Below, one piece after another: positions 1-6,944 of a stretch of DNA of 64,000 bases. Below the pieces are notes generated by a model. The model had not been told where the DNA came from and did not search any database. It saw only the letters and a list, made by a program, of their open reading frames with translations. The DNA is taken from positions 1,860,001 through 1,924,000 of the forward strand of contig OZ247427.1 in assembly GCA_965232815.1 (NCBI GenBank), written 5' to 3'. A program made the translations under genes and the position numbers. Origin of the DNA: Bin87 sp026710825. Its GTDB lineage: Bacteria; Chloroflexota; Dehalococcoidia; Lucifugimonadales; UBA3495. The stretch's first letter is position 1, and each line of letters starts with the position of its first letter.

Positions 1-513
1 GCAGTCCATCTCTGCCCTCAGCGCGACGTAATTACCCGGCTTGGATACCGGCGGCTCGAATCCCACTCCGCCGTCCGCTCCCACCGGAATGTTCATGAAC
101 AGGTTCCACGGACTCGGCGTCTCCGGCGCCGTCAGCCCCAACTCGGCCAACGCCGCCGCCAGGTTGTCGGTGCAGTTGTCGTGGTATCCCTCGCACCCCA
201 GCAACTCGTACCGGTACCGGTCGCACGCCGCCAGCAGCGTGTCGTGTATCCCTCCCGACGTATCCCCCGCCAGCGTCAGGATCGCCCGCCGCCGGTTCGT
301 AACCATTGCCTGCCCCACCGTCGGCATGATCCGCGCCAGCGACGTTCGTGAATGCTCCATCGACATGAACTCGGTGAGGTCTTGCCGGCTGAACGCCCAG
401 GTGTCCACCACCTGCTGCCCGTGCGTGTTGATTACCCTCACCGTCTGCCCGGCGGACACGAACGCGGCCTTCCCACGTCGCGCTGGAATGGTGATCAGCG
501 ATGCTGCCGTCAT
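1..513 (-). CDS. DUF1989 (urea carboxylase-associated) family protein, 3' end cut by window edge
   Basis: The reading frame opens with an ATG at 513 and runs without a stop off the left edge, giving 171 codons. The translation has typical DUF1989 features: an N-terminal segment around VINTHGQQVVDTWAF, then GDTSGGIHDTLLAACDRYRY, then a Cys-containing stretch (LLGCEGYHDNCTDNL) followed by PWNLFMNIPV. Members of this family occur next to urea carboxylase and in aminomethyltransferase-like contexts and are thought to be metal-binding; the reaction is not firmly known. An AGGGAG purine run precedes the start. No urea genes are visible here, so the role is open. The antisense strand is open over this stretch but has no family signature. 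Confidence 0.8.
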   Translation of the reverse strand, partial: MTAASLITIPARRGKAAFVSAGQTVRVINTHGQQVVDTWAFSRQDLTEFMSMEHSRTSLARIMPTVGQAMVTNRRRAILTLAGDTSGGIHDTLLAACDRYRYELLGCEGYHDNCTDNLAAALAELGLTAPETPSPWNLFMNIPVGADGGVGFEPPVSKPGNYVALRAEMDC

Positions 514-697
514 GGCTCCCTCTCTCTTTCCCGGCGTGGCCACTCCACCCGAGCATCAATCGCGGTCCAACAAGAGCATCATATCCCAGCGCTTTCGGGT
601 TTTCAAAAACATACCCTCTCCCATCAAGGAGAGGGTGAAAATCCCACACGATACGTCCCGAGGCAATACGCTGCCGCCGACCGGCAGCCCCGTACCG

Positions 698-1687
698 CTA
701 CGAACCCGCCGCCGCCATCAGCGCCGCCTCAAGCTCACCAAGCGTCGCAAACCCCTCGAACCGCTGCCGGATCACCCCGTCGGCATCCAGCACGAACACC
801 CACGACTCATTCGTCCATTCCGGAATCTGCGTGAATCCCCACTCATCTGCGGCGGGCACCAGCTCCGCCCGGCTGAGATCCCCCTGGATCTCGGCGGGAT
901 TGTCATAAAGCTCAACGTGGATGTAGTTTGCGGCCTCGGGATGCGCCGTCCGCAGTTCCGCCACTATGTCCACCTGCGGCCCGCATGTCGGGCTGGTGCA
1001 GAACGCCGGCGTCGCGAACACGATCACGCTGGGTTTCCCCGATCCCACCGCGTCAGCCACCGAAACCGCATAGAGGCTGGCATCCGGCTCGTACGCCGTG
1101 GTGACGTCCACCAGTTCCAGCCCGTCCCCCAGGGTCTTGGTTGCACTGGACGGCGGAGTGTCTCCCACCGACGGCACCGGAGAATCATCCAGCACCGTAA
1201 CCGTAATGTGCGCGTCGCCCTCCACGTCGCCCCCGATGGGCGTCACCGTCAGCAGGTATTCGCCTGGCTCCGCAAAATCGATCGGTGTGCTGTACGATCC
1301 TCGCACCCCGTAGGGCCACTCGTTGTAATCGGCGGTGATCTCCGCCACCGGGTCCGTTCCTTGCTGGTGCGACACCACAATTCGCGACTGCGGCGCCTTC
1401 ACCAGCGCTTTATTCGTGGACAGCAGGAACGCCACCCGCTGTGTGCCCACCTCCAGCACCTTCGTAGCCAGGTGCGATTTGATGGCGTCGTCGCTGTAAT
1501 CAACCGTGGGCACCACTACGGCCGCCTCAGGTTGGGACGCCGGCTCGACCTTATCGGTCGGCTCGACATTGGCGGCCGACTCATTCGCTGGCTCGGCGGT
1601 CGGGACGACGGCCGGACTCTCACTGGAGCAGCCCACCGCGACCAGCAGGCCGACCGCGGCCAATATCGGTAGAATCCAGCGCAACAT
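698..1687 (-). CDS. Lipoprotein with C-terminal thioredoxin-like domain
   Basis: The 329-aa protein starts with a lipoprotein signal: charged MLRW, a hydrophobic stretch, and lipobox AVGC with Cys20. A low-complexity Pro/Ala/Glu linker follows, then an Ig-like beta region at about residues 65-165, then a thioredoxin-like part at about 195-329 containing VIVFATPAFCTSPTCGP, whose cysteines resemble a redox pair. It is probably an extracytoplasmic thiol-disulfide or copper-handling lipoprotein. The ATG at 1687 overlaps the TGA of the upstream redoxin gene (TGATG), so the two are translationally coupled; a GTG one codon earlier is also possible. The exact substrate cannot be read from the sequence. 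Confidence 0.75.
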   Translation of the reverse strand: MLRWILPILAAVGLLVAVGCSSESPAVVPTAEPANESAANVEPTDKVEPASQPEAAVVVPTVDYSDDAIKSHLATKVLEVGTQRVAFLLSTNKALVKAPQSRIVVSHQQGTDPVAEITADYNEWPYGVRGSYSTPIDFAEPGEYLLTVTPIGGDVEGDAHITVTVLDDSPVPSVGDTPPSSATKTLGDGLELVDVTTAYEPDASLYAVSVADAVGSGKPSVIVFATPAFCTSPTCGPQVDIVAELRTAHPEAANYIHVELYDNPAEIQGDLSRAELVPAADEWGFTQIPEWTNESWVFVLDADGVIRQRFEGFATLGELEAALMAAAGS

Positions 1688-3129
1688 CACGGTCCCTCAG
1701 CGTAGACGCCGAACGTGAAGGCGAACAGGCCGAAATCGTCCGAGTTCGATCCCATGACCAGGATGGAATCGGACAGGTATTGCGGGTTGTCCACCAGGGC
1801 ATACATCCGGGGTACGTCAACCAGGATGTATGAGGTGCCGTTCTCGTCCCACTGGACGTCCGCGCCGGCGTTCTCCGGTGTCATCATCGCGCCGTCCACC
1901 GTCAGGTAGACCCGGTATGGCTCGCCCGAATCCGACGTCAGAACAGCATTGATGCTCTTGGCCGAGTACTTGAGGGCAAGGTAGTCCTCCAGGTTCTCCG
2001 TCGCGCGTGCGTGTCGGATCCGTTCGGGTTCCACCGACCACTGGCCCTGGAAGTACATGGCGTGGGGCTGCAGGTTGCTCGGGTCTGACACGTCGGGGGC
2101 GGTCACGTCGATGATGGCGGTGGATTCGTCGCTGCTGATTTCAATCGCCTCGAAATATTCCGGCTGCGCCACGTAGGGCGGACGGCCCGCCCGCGCTGTC
2201 AGGAAGTTGCGATGCCATCCGGCGTACAGTTCCGGCGTCACCACGCCCTGGCCGCTCTGCCGCGCCGCCTGGAACGCCTGGTCCCTGGCCTGATCCTGCG
2301 GCACGTTGAACGGGTCGTCAGACAGATCGGCTCCGGCCTCCACCAGGGCGTTGCGAATGCGCTGCTCGGTTTCGCCGTACGCGCCCTCGCCGAAGTGCGA
2401 GTAGATCAACTCGCCGCGGACGTTGTACAGGTATTTGGCCGGCCAGTACCGGTTTTCAAAGTTGCGCCAGGTCGTCATCCGGTTGTCCTGGGCAACCGGC
2501 CAGCCCACGCTGTGCGTGTCGATGGCGTCGGCCACGTTCTGGTAGTCCTTCTCGAACTCGAACTCCGGCGTGTGAATCCCCAGGATCACCAGTCCGTCGT
2601 CCTCATACTGCGCCCACCAGTCGCGCAGGTACGGCAGCGTCCGTATGCAGTTGATGCAGGTGTACGTCCAGAAGTCCACCAGCACCACCTTCCCTTCGGC
2701 GGCCAACTCGCCAATCTGGAGTTCCGCCTCGGTGTTCAACCAGGCGTCTATGCCCTCGATGGTCGGAATATCCGTGGATATCGGTACCGTGACCGCCGCC
2801 GGCTGTGCGGACCCCGTGGTTGCCGTCGGATCGGCCGGAGCCGGTTGTTCCGGAACGGCAGTCGTCTGTTCCCCGGACGTTCCACCGGACTCGCTGGCCT
2901 TGCTGTCCATTGCCGGTTCAGTTGCGGCCGGTTGCTCCGCCGCTTGTGCCTTGACTGTGGCGGCCGAATCCGCCGCGGCTGCCAGCGGCGCCTCCGGCGG
3001 AGCGGTGGGTTCAGTCGCGTTGGTTGCGGGGCTCTGTTCGGCGCTGGGGCCGCAGGCAATGGCAATGGTGAGCAGCAGCGCCATCAGAAAGACGACGCTC
3101 GGCGTGACGCGGCGCATTCGGAATCTCAT
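1687..3129 (-). CDS. TlpA/DipZ-like thioredoxin-fold lipoprotein
   Basis: A signal peptide (MRFRMRR then a hydrophobic core ending IAIAC) predicts a lipoprotein, followed by a long Ala/Pro/Thr/Glu-rich linker. The redoxin domain lies at about residues 130-280: GKVVLVDFWTYTCINCIRT carries the CxxC pair, and HTPEFEFEKD and WPAKYLYNVRGELIYSHFGEG are typical of the DipZ C-terminal and TlpA group. The last 150 residues resemble the beta-sandwich domain that follows the thioredoxin fold in DipZ. The function is probably extracytoplasmic disulfide chemistry, with the downstream lipoprotein as partner. A GTG 15 codons upstream (3174) is an alternative start, but it would put non-signal residues before the charged n-region. 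Confidence 0.8.
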   Translation of the reverse strand: MRFRMRRVTPSVVFLMALLLTIAIACGPSAEQSPATNATEPTAPPEAPLAAAADSAATVKAQAAEQPAATEPAMDSKASESGGTSGEQTTAVPEQPAPADPTATTGSAQPAAVTVPISTDIPTIEGIDAWLNTEAELQIGELAAEGKVVLVDFWTYTCINCIRTLPYLRDWWAQYEDDGLVILGIHTPEFEFEKDYQNVADAIDTHSVGWPVAQDNRMTTWRNFENRYWPAKYLYNVRGELIYSHFGEGAYGETEQRIRNALVEAGADLSDDPFNVPQDQARDQAFQAARQSGQGVVTPELYAGWHRNFLTARAGRPPYVAQPEYFEAIEISSDESTAIIDVTAPDVSDPSNLQPHAMYFQGQWSVEPERIRHARATENLEDYLALKYSAKSINAVLTSDSGEPYRVYLTVDGAMMTPENAGADVQWDENGTSYILVDVPRMYALVDNPQYLSDSILVMGSNSDDFGLFAFTFGVYAEGP

Positions 3130-3240
3130 AAAATTACTCACAAGGGTTGGTGTATTTGAACTAAATACGCCCACGATGCAGATTCGGATTGACTCCCAAC
3201 AGCCACACAGTATAACCGCCGCCCCTCCACGCTACGGCAA

Positions 3241-3539
3241 TCAACAATCCGGCAACCCCAGCGGCCCCAGGTCATTCTCAGCAACGCTACTCAACCCCGC
3301 TGGCAAACACCCGGTAAGGTCGTTCCCCCCGAGCCACAGCCACTCCAACTCCTCCAAATGCGAAAACTCTTCGGGAATCTCTCCCGTGAACCGGTTGTCA
3401 TTGAGGAACAGCCTACGCAATTGGAAGTCCGCGAGCCACGCTGGTATCTCCCCGGTCAGCTGATTCCTGCCTACATTGAAATGCCGCATCTTGGTCAGCT
3501 TTGCGAACTCCCCTGGGATAGTCCCCGTGAACTTGTTGC
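3241..3539 (-). pseudogene. LRR protein, downstream part of a gene split by insertion
   Basis: This frame encodes plant-type leucine-rich repeats (for example NKFTGTIPGEF, NQLTGEIPAWL, NRFTGEIPEEF, NDLTGCLPAGL) and ends at a TAG or TGA-type stop just left of 3241. Its first repeat begins abruptly at the 8-bp direct repeat at 3540-3547, and an in-frame stop lies just upstream inside the inserted DNA. Joined to the upstream part (4588-4894), with one copy of the repeat kept, it reads in frame through LPELHLVGNKFTGTIP, a perfect LRR. The joined gene would encode 201 aa. LRR proteins of this kind usually act in protein-protein contacts. No signal peptide is visible. Confidence 0.8.
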
Positions 3540-3547
3540 CTACCAGG
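3540..3547. repeat. Left copy of 8-bp target-site duplication
   Basis: CTACCAGG directly abuts the left terminal inverted repeat at 3548. An identical copy lies at 4588-4595, directly outside the right end. If the flanking base is counted the repeat is 9 bp with one mismatch (C/G). Confidence 0.8.
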
Positions 3548-4587
3548 AGGCGATTTCGCTACTATCCCGCCGCTCCATGAAGCCACGAACGACGTCGGTA
3601 AATTGAATGATTTCGCAAGCCGGACAACCCACGCGGATAATGAGTTAGCGAATCCATGAACGAAAGGTTACAACACCGCACCGCCCAGCACTCTGTGTTG
3701 GATGTCATAAGGATGATCGAATCAGCACCAGTCATAGCTGACTTGGTGCCAGACGTCGTCGATAACCAAGTTCTCAATCGCATTCCACTGGCTCATATAA
3801 CCATCGAAAAAAGCCTCAAGTATCGCATCCTGCAATCAGGCGGAAAGGTCGAACACATCCACGACCTCCACGCGCAACTCGACCAACTCAGAAAATCATC
3901 GAATGACGACGCGGAGTTCCTAGACCAAGCTTTCAACCGAGCGATAACGTTCTACGATATTGACGTCACTGCTCCTACGCACGAGCATTTCTCGTCACTG
4001 CACGCATATCTCGAGGCGGTAGGTCGGCAGAAAGATTTCAACCAAATGAGGTACTGGTCGTTGGATCATAAATACAGGCCGGGGCTCTCGCCCTTGGTTC
4101 ATTTGCCCATCCACGTCGAGATACTCTACGCAACGTACTCGGTTTTCTTCAGTCAAACTGTGTTCCGATACACCCTCCCATACAGAGTAGACGAAGCGAT
4201 CCTAGACGCCCTTGCGTCGGAACGAAACTTCTCGTACATCTCAGGGACAGAACAAGAGCGCGATCTCAAAGCATACGACGAGTGGATAAATCAGCACGGT
4301 TCACTCCAAGCGGTAATCCAAGATGCGATCCGTCGTAACTTCGACACTGGCCACTTTTCCACCACCAATATGATGCGCAACGCTGTAGCGCGGCTAGGCG
4401 AGTCGCCGGACTTCGCCGCTCAATACTTTCTGCTCAAGTCGTCAGCGCCGCCACAGGCTCACTCATAGGGCTGCAACACCAATAATGTCCGCACTATCCT
4501 GAGCCGACAATCGGATGGGCGACGCTCGTCGCAGCCGGACCAGAATACATACCGGAGTGGGTTAAGGACGAGTATCAAAATCGCCTG
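3548..4587. mobile_element. 1.04-kb non-autonomous element with TIRs and one passenger gene
   Basis: The left end (AGGCGATTTCGCTACT, from 3548) matches the reverse complement of the right end (AGGCGATTTTGATACT, from 4586 inward) at 14 of 16 positions. Direct repeats CTACCAGG flank both ends. Removing the element plus one repeat restores a continuous LRR reading frame, which strongly supports a real insertion event. Base composition is visibly more AT-rich than the surroundings. The only substantial gene inside (3656-4468) does not look like a transposase, so movement would need help in trans. The TIR does not match an IS family I can name. A short coding-like stretch (about 4498-4577, with WATLVAAGPEYIPEW) near the right end may be a gene remnant. 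Confidence 0.8.
3656..4468 (+). CDS. Passenger protein of the element, possibly HEPN-like
   Basis: The 270-aa product has no signal peptide or membrane segment and looks mainly helical. Residues about 45-80 (LAHITIEKSLKYRI then HIHDLHAQLDQLR) resemble the helices of HEPN domains found in nucleases and toxin/defence proteins. A possible Rx4-6H-like motif occurs near residue 240 (RRNFDTGH). This assignment is tentative: I do not recognise the whole protein, and it may belong to an uncharacterised family. It is the only full gene within the inserted element and has lower GC than its neighbours, so it was probably acquired. No transposase motif (DDE, HUH or Ser/Tyr recombinase) is visible. Confidence 0.65.
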   Translation: MNERLQHRTAQHSVLDVIRMIESAPVIADLVPDVVDNQVLNRIPLAHITIEKSLKYRILQSGGKVEHIHDLHAQLDQLRKSSNDDAEFLDQAFNRAITFYDIDVTAPTHEHFSSLHAYLEAVGRQKDFNQMRYWSLDHKYRPGLSPLVHLPIHVEILYATYSVFFSQTVFRYTLPYRVDEAILDALASERNFSYISGTEQERDLKAYDEWINQHGSLQAVIQDAIRRNFDTGHFSTTNMMRNAVARLGESPDFAAQYFLLKSSAPPQAHS

Positions 4588-4595
4588 CTACCAGG
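4588..4595. repeat. Right copy of 8-bp target-site duplication
   Basis: CTACCAGG, identical to 3540-3547, lies immediately outside the right terminal inverted repeat and inside the LRR coding frame. Confidence 0.8.
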
Positions 4596-4894
4596 TGCAA
4601 CTCGGGCAAGTTGGGCAAATCGCCAAACCACGCCGGTATTTGCCCCGTCATACGATTCCCGCCTACCGCGAATTGGGTCAACTCGACTGCGTTTGCGAAC
4701 GACGACGGTATTTCACCGCTCAATTCGTTCCCCCAGATGTGTAGCTCCTTCAGACCGGTGAGGTCGCCAAGCTCTGGCGGTATCGGGCCATCCAGGCGGT
4801 TGTGGACCAGAGATAACACCTCCAGGTTGGCGAGCTTGCCCAGTTCCGGCGGGATTACTCCCCTCCTGCCAACCAACTTGCAGGTGAGCCCCAT
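4588..4894 (-). pseudogene. LRR protein, upstream part of the split gene
   Basis: From ATG 4894 the frame reads GVIPPELGKLANLEVLSL, NRLDGPIPPELGDLTGL, NELSGEIPSSFANAVEL and NRMTGQIPAWFGDLPNL, which are successive LRR units. It then runs into the inserted element and stops at 4562 after a few foreign residues. An in-frame TAG lies 10 codons before the ATG, and there is no signal peptide or N-terminal LRR cap. The gene may therefore already have been a 5'-truncated fragment before the insertion. No strong ribosome-binding site was seen at the ATG. Confidence 0.75.
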
Positions 4895-4971
4895 CGTTGG
4901 GCATCCGGTGGCTTTGTGCTACTATACGTCGAAACGTATCCGCCCGTGGCGGACAATGGAGGATTTTTCAC

Positions 4972-5436
4972 ATGGCAACAATGATTGACGGCGAGTCCTA
5001 TCTGGGCAAAGTAATGGTCCGGCCCCTCAGCAAGCAGGGCGACGTAACGATGTACCTGTGGCCCCTGCGCTGCCTCAAGGCCAAGTTCGGCGGCCCCACC
5101 TTCGGTGTGGACGTCCAGGGCGTTGAGATCATCCGGTTCGACCCCCACGGATCCCGCGGCCACTGGCACAAGGGCGGCTACGACAAGCTCGGCGCCGGCG
5201 GATCCCACGTGGACTACCCCGAGGATGTGAAAGAGAGCCAGGCGCAACTCGACTGGTCGCTGGACATCCTGCGCGAGCAGACCGCTGACTACCTGACCGA
5301 GGCCGGCTACCCGGAGGCTGCCGCCAACCTGGATCCGGAACTGGTCAACGCCGCCGCCGAGGCCATCAAGGCCCACCTGGCAGAGCAGGGCGACCTGATC
5401 CCCGACGCTGTCTCCAAGGACCTCATCGCCGCCTAA
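4972..5436 (+). CDS. Conserved-looking small soluble protein of unknown function
   Basis: The start at 4972 is preceded by GGAGGA with 8-nt spacing, so the longer in-frame version from 4897 is rejected. The 154-aa product has a beta-rich N-terminal half (GESYLGKVMVRPL, VTMYLWPL) and a His/Asp-rich centre (IIRFDPHGSRGHWHKGGYDK) that could bind a metal. A helical C-terminal half follows. There is no signal peptide or membrane segment. I do not recognise the family. The gene stands alone between the LRR remnant and the arginine genes and ends just before a palindromic repeat that could act as a terminator. Confidence 0.7.
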   Translation: MATMIDGESYLGKVMVRPLSKQGDVTMYLWPLRCLKAKFGGPTFGVDVQGVEIIRFDPHGSRGHWHKGGYDKLGAGGSHVDYPEDVKESQAQLDWSLDILREQTADYLTEAGYPEAAANLDPELVNAAAEAIKAHLAEQGDLIPDAVSKDLIAA

Positions 5437-5462
5437 ACTGGGCTGCAAATACCGTACAGTCG

Positions 5463-5488
5463 TAGGGGCGAATGATCATTCGCCCCTA
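5463..5488. repeat. Palindromic repeat A, perfect copy
   Basis: A perfect 26-bp palindrome with half-site TAGGGGCGAATGA. It is one of 11 copies or variants in the window (others at 10546, 15417, 18528, 20427, 32251, 34262, 41042, 42654, 46629 and 54574), all between genes. This copy lies between two convergent genes. Confidence 0.85.
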
Positions 5489-5522
5489 TTCAATTACATA
5501 CGTGGCCTGATTCGTGGCCGAC

Positions 5523-6326
5523 TCAGGGCGTTATCCGGGTCCCGATCGCCCGCCCGTTCACGCAGTCCATCAGCGCGCCCGGCTCCCGCCCGTCGATGAT
5601 GTGCGCGCTGGGTACCGCCCGGTCGGCGATGGCATCCAGGCACGCCGCCAGCTTGGGCAGCATCCCGCCCCGAGCCACGCCGGATTCACGCAGGGCCTCG
5701 GCTGTCCTGGCGGTCAACCGGGGAATCACCCGCCCGCCATTGTCCATCACGCCCGCAACGTCCGTCAGGAACACCACGCTCTGCGCTCCCATCGCATTCG
5801 CCAGGGCGCCGGCTGCAGTGTCCCCGTTGATGTTCAGCGGTTGCCCAACGTGTTCACTGCCCTCGCTCACGTCCACCGCGATGGGTGAAATCATCGGAAT
5901 AAAGCCGGACGACAGGATGGCGTTCACCGGCGTCGGGTCCACCTTTACGATCTCGCCCACGTAGCCAAGGTCCGGGTTGGCAACCCTGGCTTGCAGCAGG
6001 CATCCGTCCATGCCGCTGATGCCAATCGTGGGCGCGCCCAACTGCTGCATCAGCCCGGTGAGTTCCTTGTTCACCAGCCCGCCCAGTACGGCCACGACGA
6101 TCTCCAGCGATGGCGCGTCAGTGACCCGCAGGCCGTTCACGAAGTTGGGCGCCAGGTTCTGCCGCTGCATCCACTCGCTGATCACGTTGCCGCCGCCATG
6201 CACGATCACGATGGGCTTCCCGTCGCGATGCAGCGACACCAGATCCTGCAACGACGTATCGTTCCCGCCCAACGTGCTGCCGCCAATTTTGACGACGATA
6301 GGCGGCTCCGGAAGATGTTGGGACAC
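5523..6326 (-). CDS. argB: Acetylglutamate kinase
   Basis: It phosphorylates N-acetylglutamate, the second step of arginine synthesis. The amino-acid-kinase fold is clear: VVKIGGSTLGG at the N-terminus, IVIVHGGGNVISEW for phosphate binding, GLRVTDAPSLEIVVAVLGG, the acetylglutamate/ATP segment INGDTAAGALANAMGA, and FLTDVAGVMD near the C-terminus. The length of 267 aa fits the family. The GTG at 6326, 12 codons before KIGG, is chosen because earlier starts (up to 6410) add non-homologous residues and overlap the upstream DUF2442 gene; no strong Shine-Dalgarno decides it. argJ lies upstream on the same strand, separated by two small genes. Confidence 0.92.
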   Translation of the reverse strand: MSQHLPEPPIVVKIGGSTLGGNDTSLQDLVSLHRDGKPIVIVHGGGNVISEWMQRQNLAPNFVNGLRVTDAPSLEIVVAVLGGLVNKELTGLMQQLGAPTIGISGMDGCLLQARVANPDLGYVGEIVKVDPTPVNAILSSGFIPMISPIAVDVSEGSEHVGQPLNINGDTAAGALANAMGAQSVVFLTDVAGVMDNGGRVIPRLTARTAEALRESGVARGGMLPKLAACLDAIADRAVPSAHIIDGREPGALMDCVNGRAIGTRITP

Positions 6327-6376
6327 GATATCGTTGGGCCGGTTTGACAGATTTGATGTCAATCGCGTTTCGGGTT

Positions 6377-6685
6377 CTATGCCTCGACCCGCCCCCGAGC
6401 AGCGAGCCAACGGGCAAAGGATGTTTCGCTTTCACCGGATCCGCGACCGGCCACCAGCCCGGCCACGCTGATGTCTTCGTCGACTTGTTCCCAATGAATT
6501 CCGCGGCCGTCGTCTATCAGCATCCAGTCCCCGCGTTCTTCGTGAGTGGCGTGAAGCAGTCTGGGAAACCAATCGAAGGGAATGTGCAGAACATTACCGC
6601 CGCTGCATTTCACAACGAACTCAATCTCGTCGATCACAATGTCCACCGCCTTACACTCCGACGATTCAGACGTTGAAAAACTCAT
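6377..6685 (-). CDS. DUF2442 family protein
   Basis: The 102-aa product has the DUF2442 pattern: an N-terminal beta strand region (VDIVIDEIEFVVKCSGG), IPFDWFPRLLHA, and the signature WMLIDDGRGIHWEQVDEDIS followed by VAGLVAG. DUF2442 genes very often follow a DUF4160 gene, as here, where the two overlap by 20 nt. The pair is suspected to be a toxin-antitoxin-like or regulatory module, but the activity is unproven. It sits inside the argJ-argB gene order, which suggests it was inserted there. Confidence 0.85.
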   Translation of the reverse strand: MSFSTSESSECKAVDIVIDEIEFVVKCSGGNVLHIPFDWFPRLLHATHEERGDWMLIDDGRGIHWEQVDEDISVAGLVAGRGSGESETSFARWLAARGRVEA

Positions 6686-6902
6686 TCCATCGCTCCTGAA
6701 AAAACGCTTCGTGATCTTCTACCATGACTCGGATGCGATTGATTTCGTGCCGGGGCATACTACCTGTTTGGGCTAATCTCAACGGGCGCAACCAGAACTT
6801 TGCGACTCTCCGGTCTCGTCGGACGTGGACGTGCGGTGGCTCGTTACCCTCGTTTGCATAAAACAAAAAGCGATACGGTCCCTCGCGTAGGACTTCAGGC
6901 AT
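6666..6902 (-). CDS. DUF4160 family protein
   Basis: The 78-aa product begins MPEVLREGPYRFLFYANEGN and continues EPPHVHVRRDRRVAKFWL, the hallmark of DUF4160 (a conserved PPHVHV histidine pair). The C-terminal half is helical. It overlaps the following DUF2442 gene by 20 nt, so translation is probably coupled. Family members are small soluble proteins of unknown activity, commonly paired with DUF2442. Confidence 0.85.
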   Translation of the reverse strand: MPEVLREGPYRFLFYANEGNEPPHVHVRRDRRVAKFWLRPLRLAQTGSMPRHEINRIRVMVEDHEAFFQERWNEFFNV

Positions 6903-6944
6903 TATATCCGCGCTGGACCGATTGGCGGTATGGACGAATACTGT

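Noticed and set aside
41..1672. Long open frames on the plus strand opposite the two lipoprotein genes and DUF1989 gene
   Set aside because: Arg/His/Pro-rich translations without motifs; the minus strand has signal peptides, redox motifs and coupling.
3241..4894. Two separate small LRR genes
   Set aside because: They join in frame through one 8-bp repeat when the intervening element is removed, so one interrupted gene is simpler.
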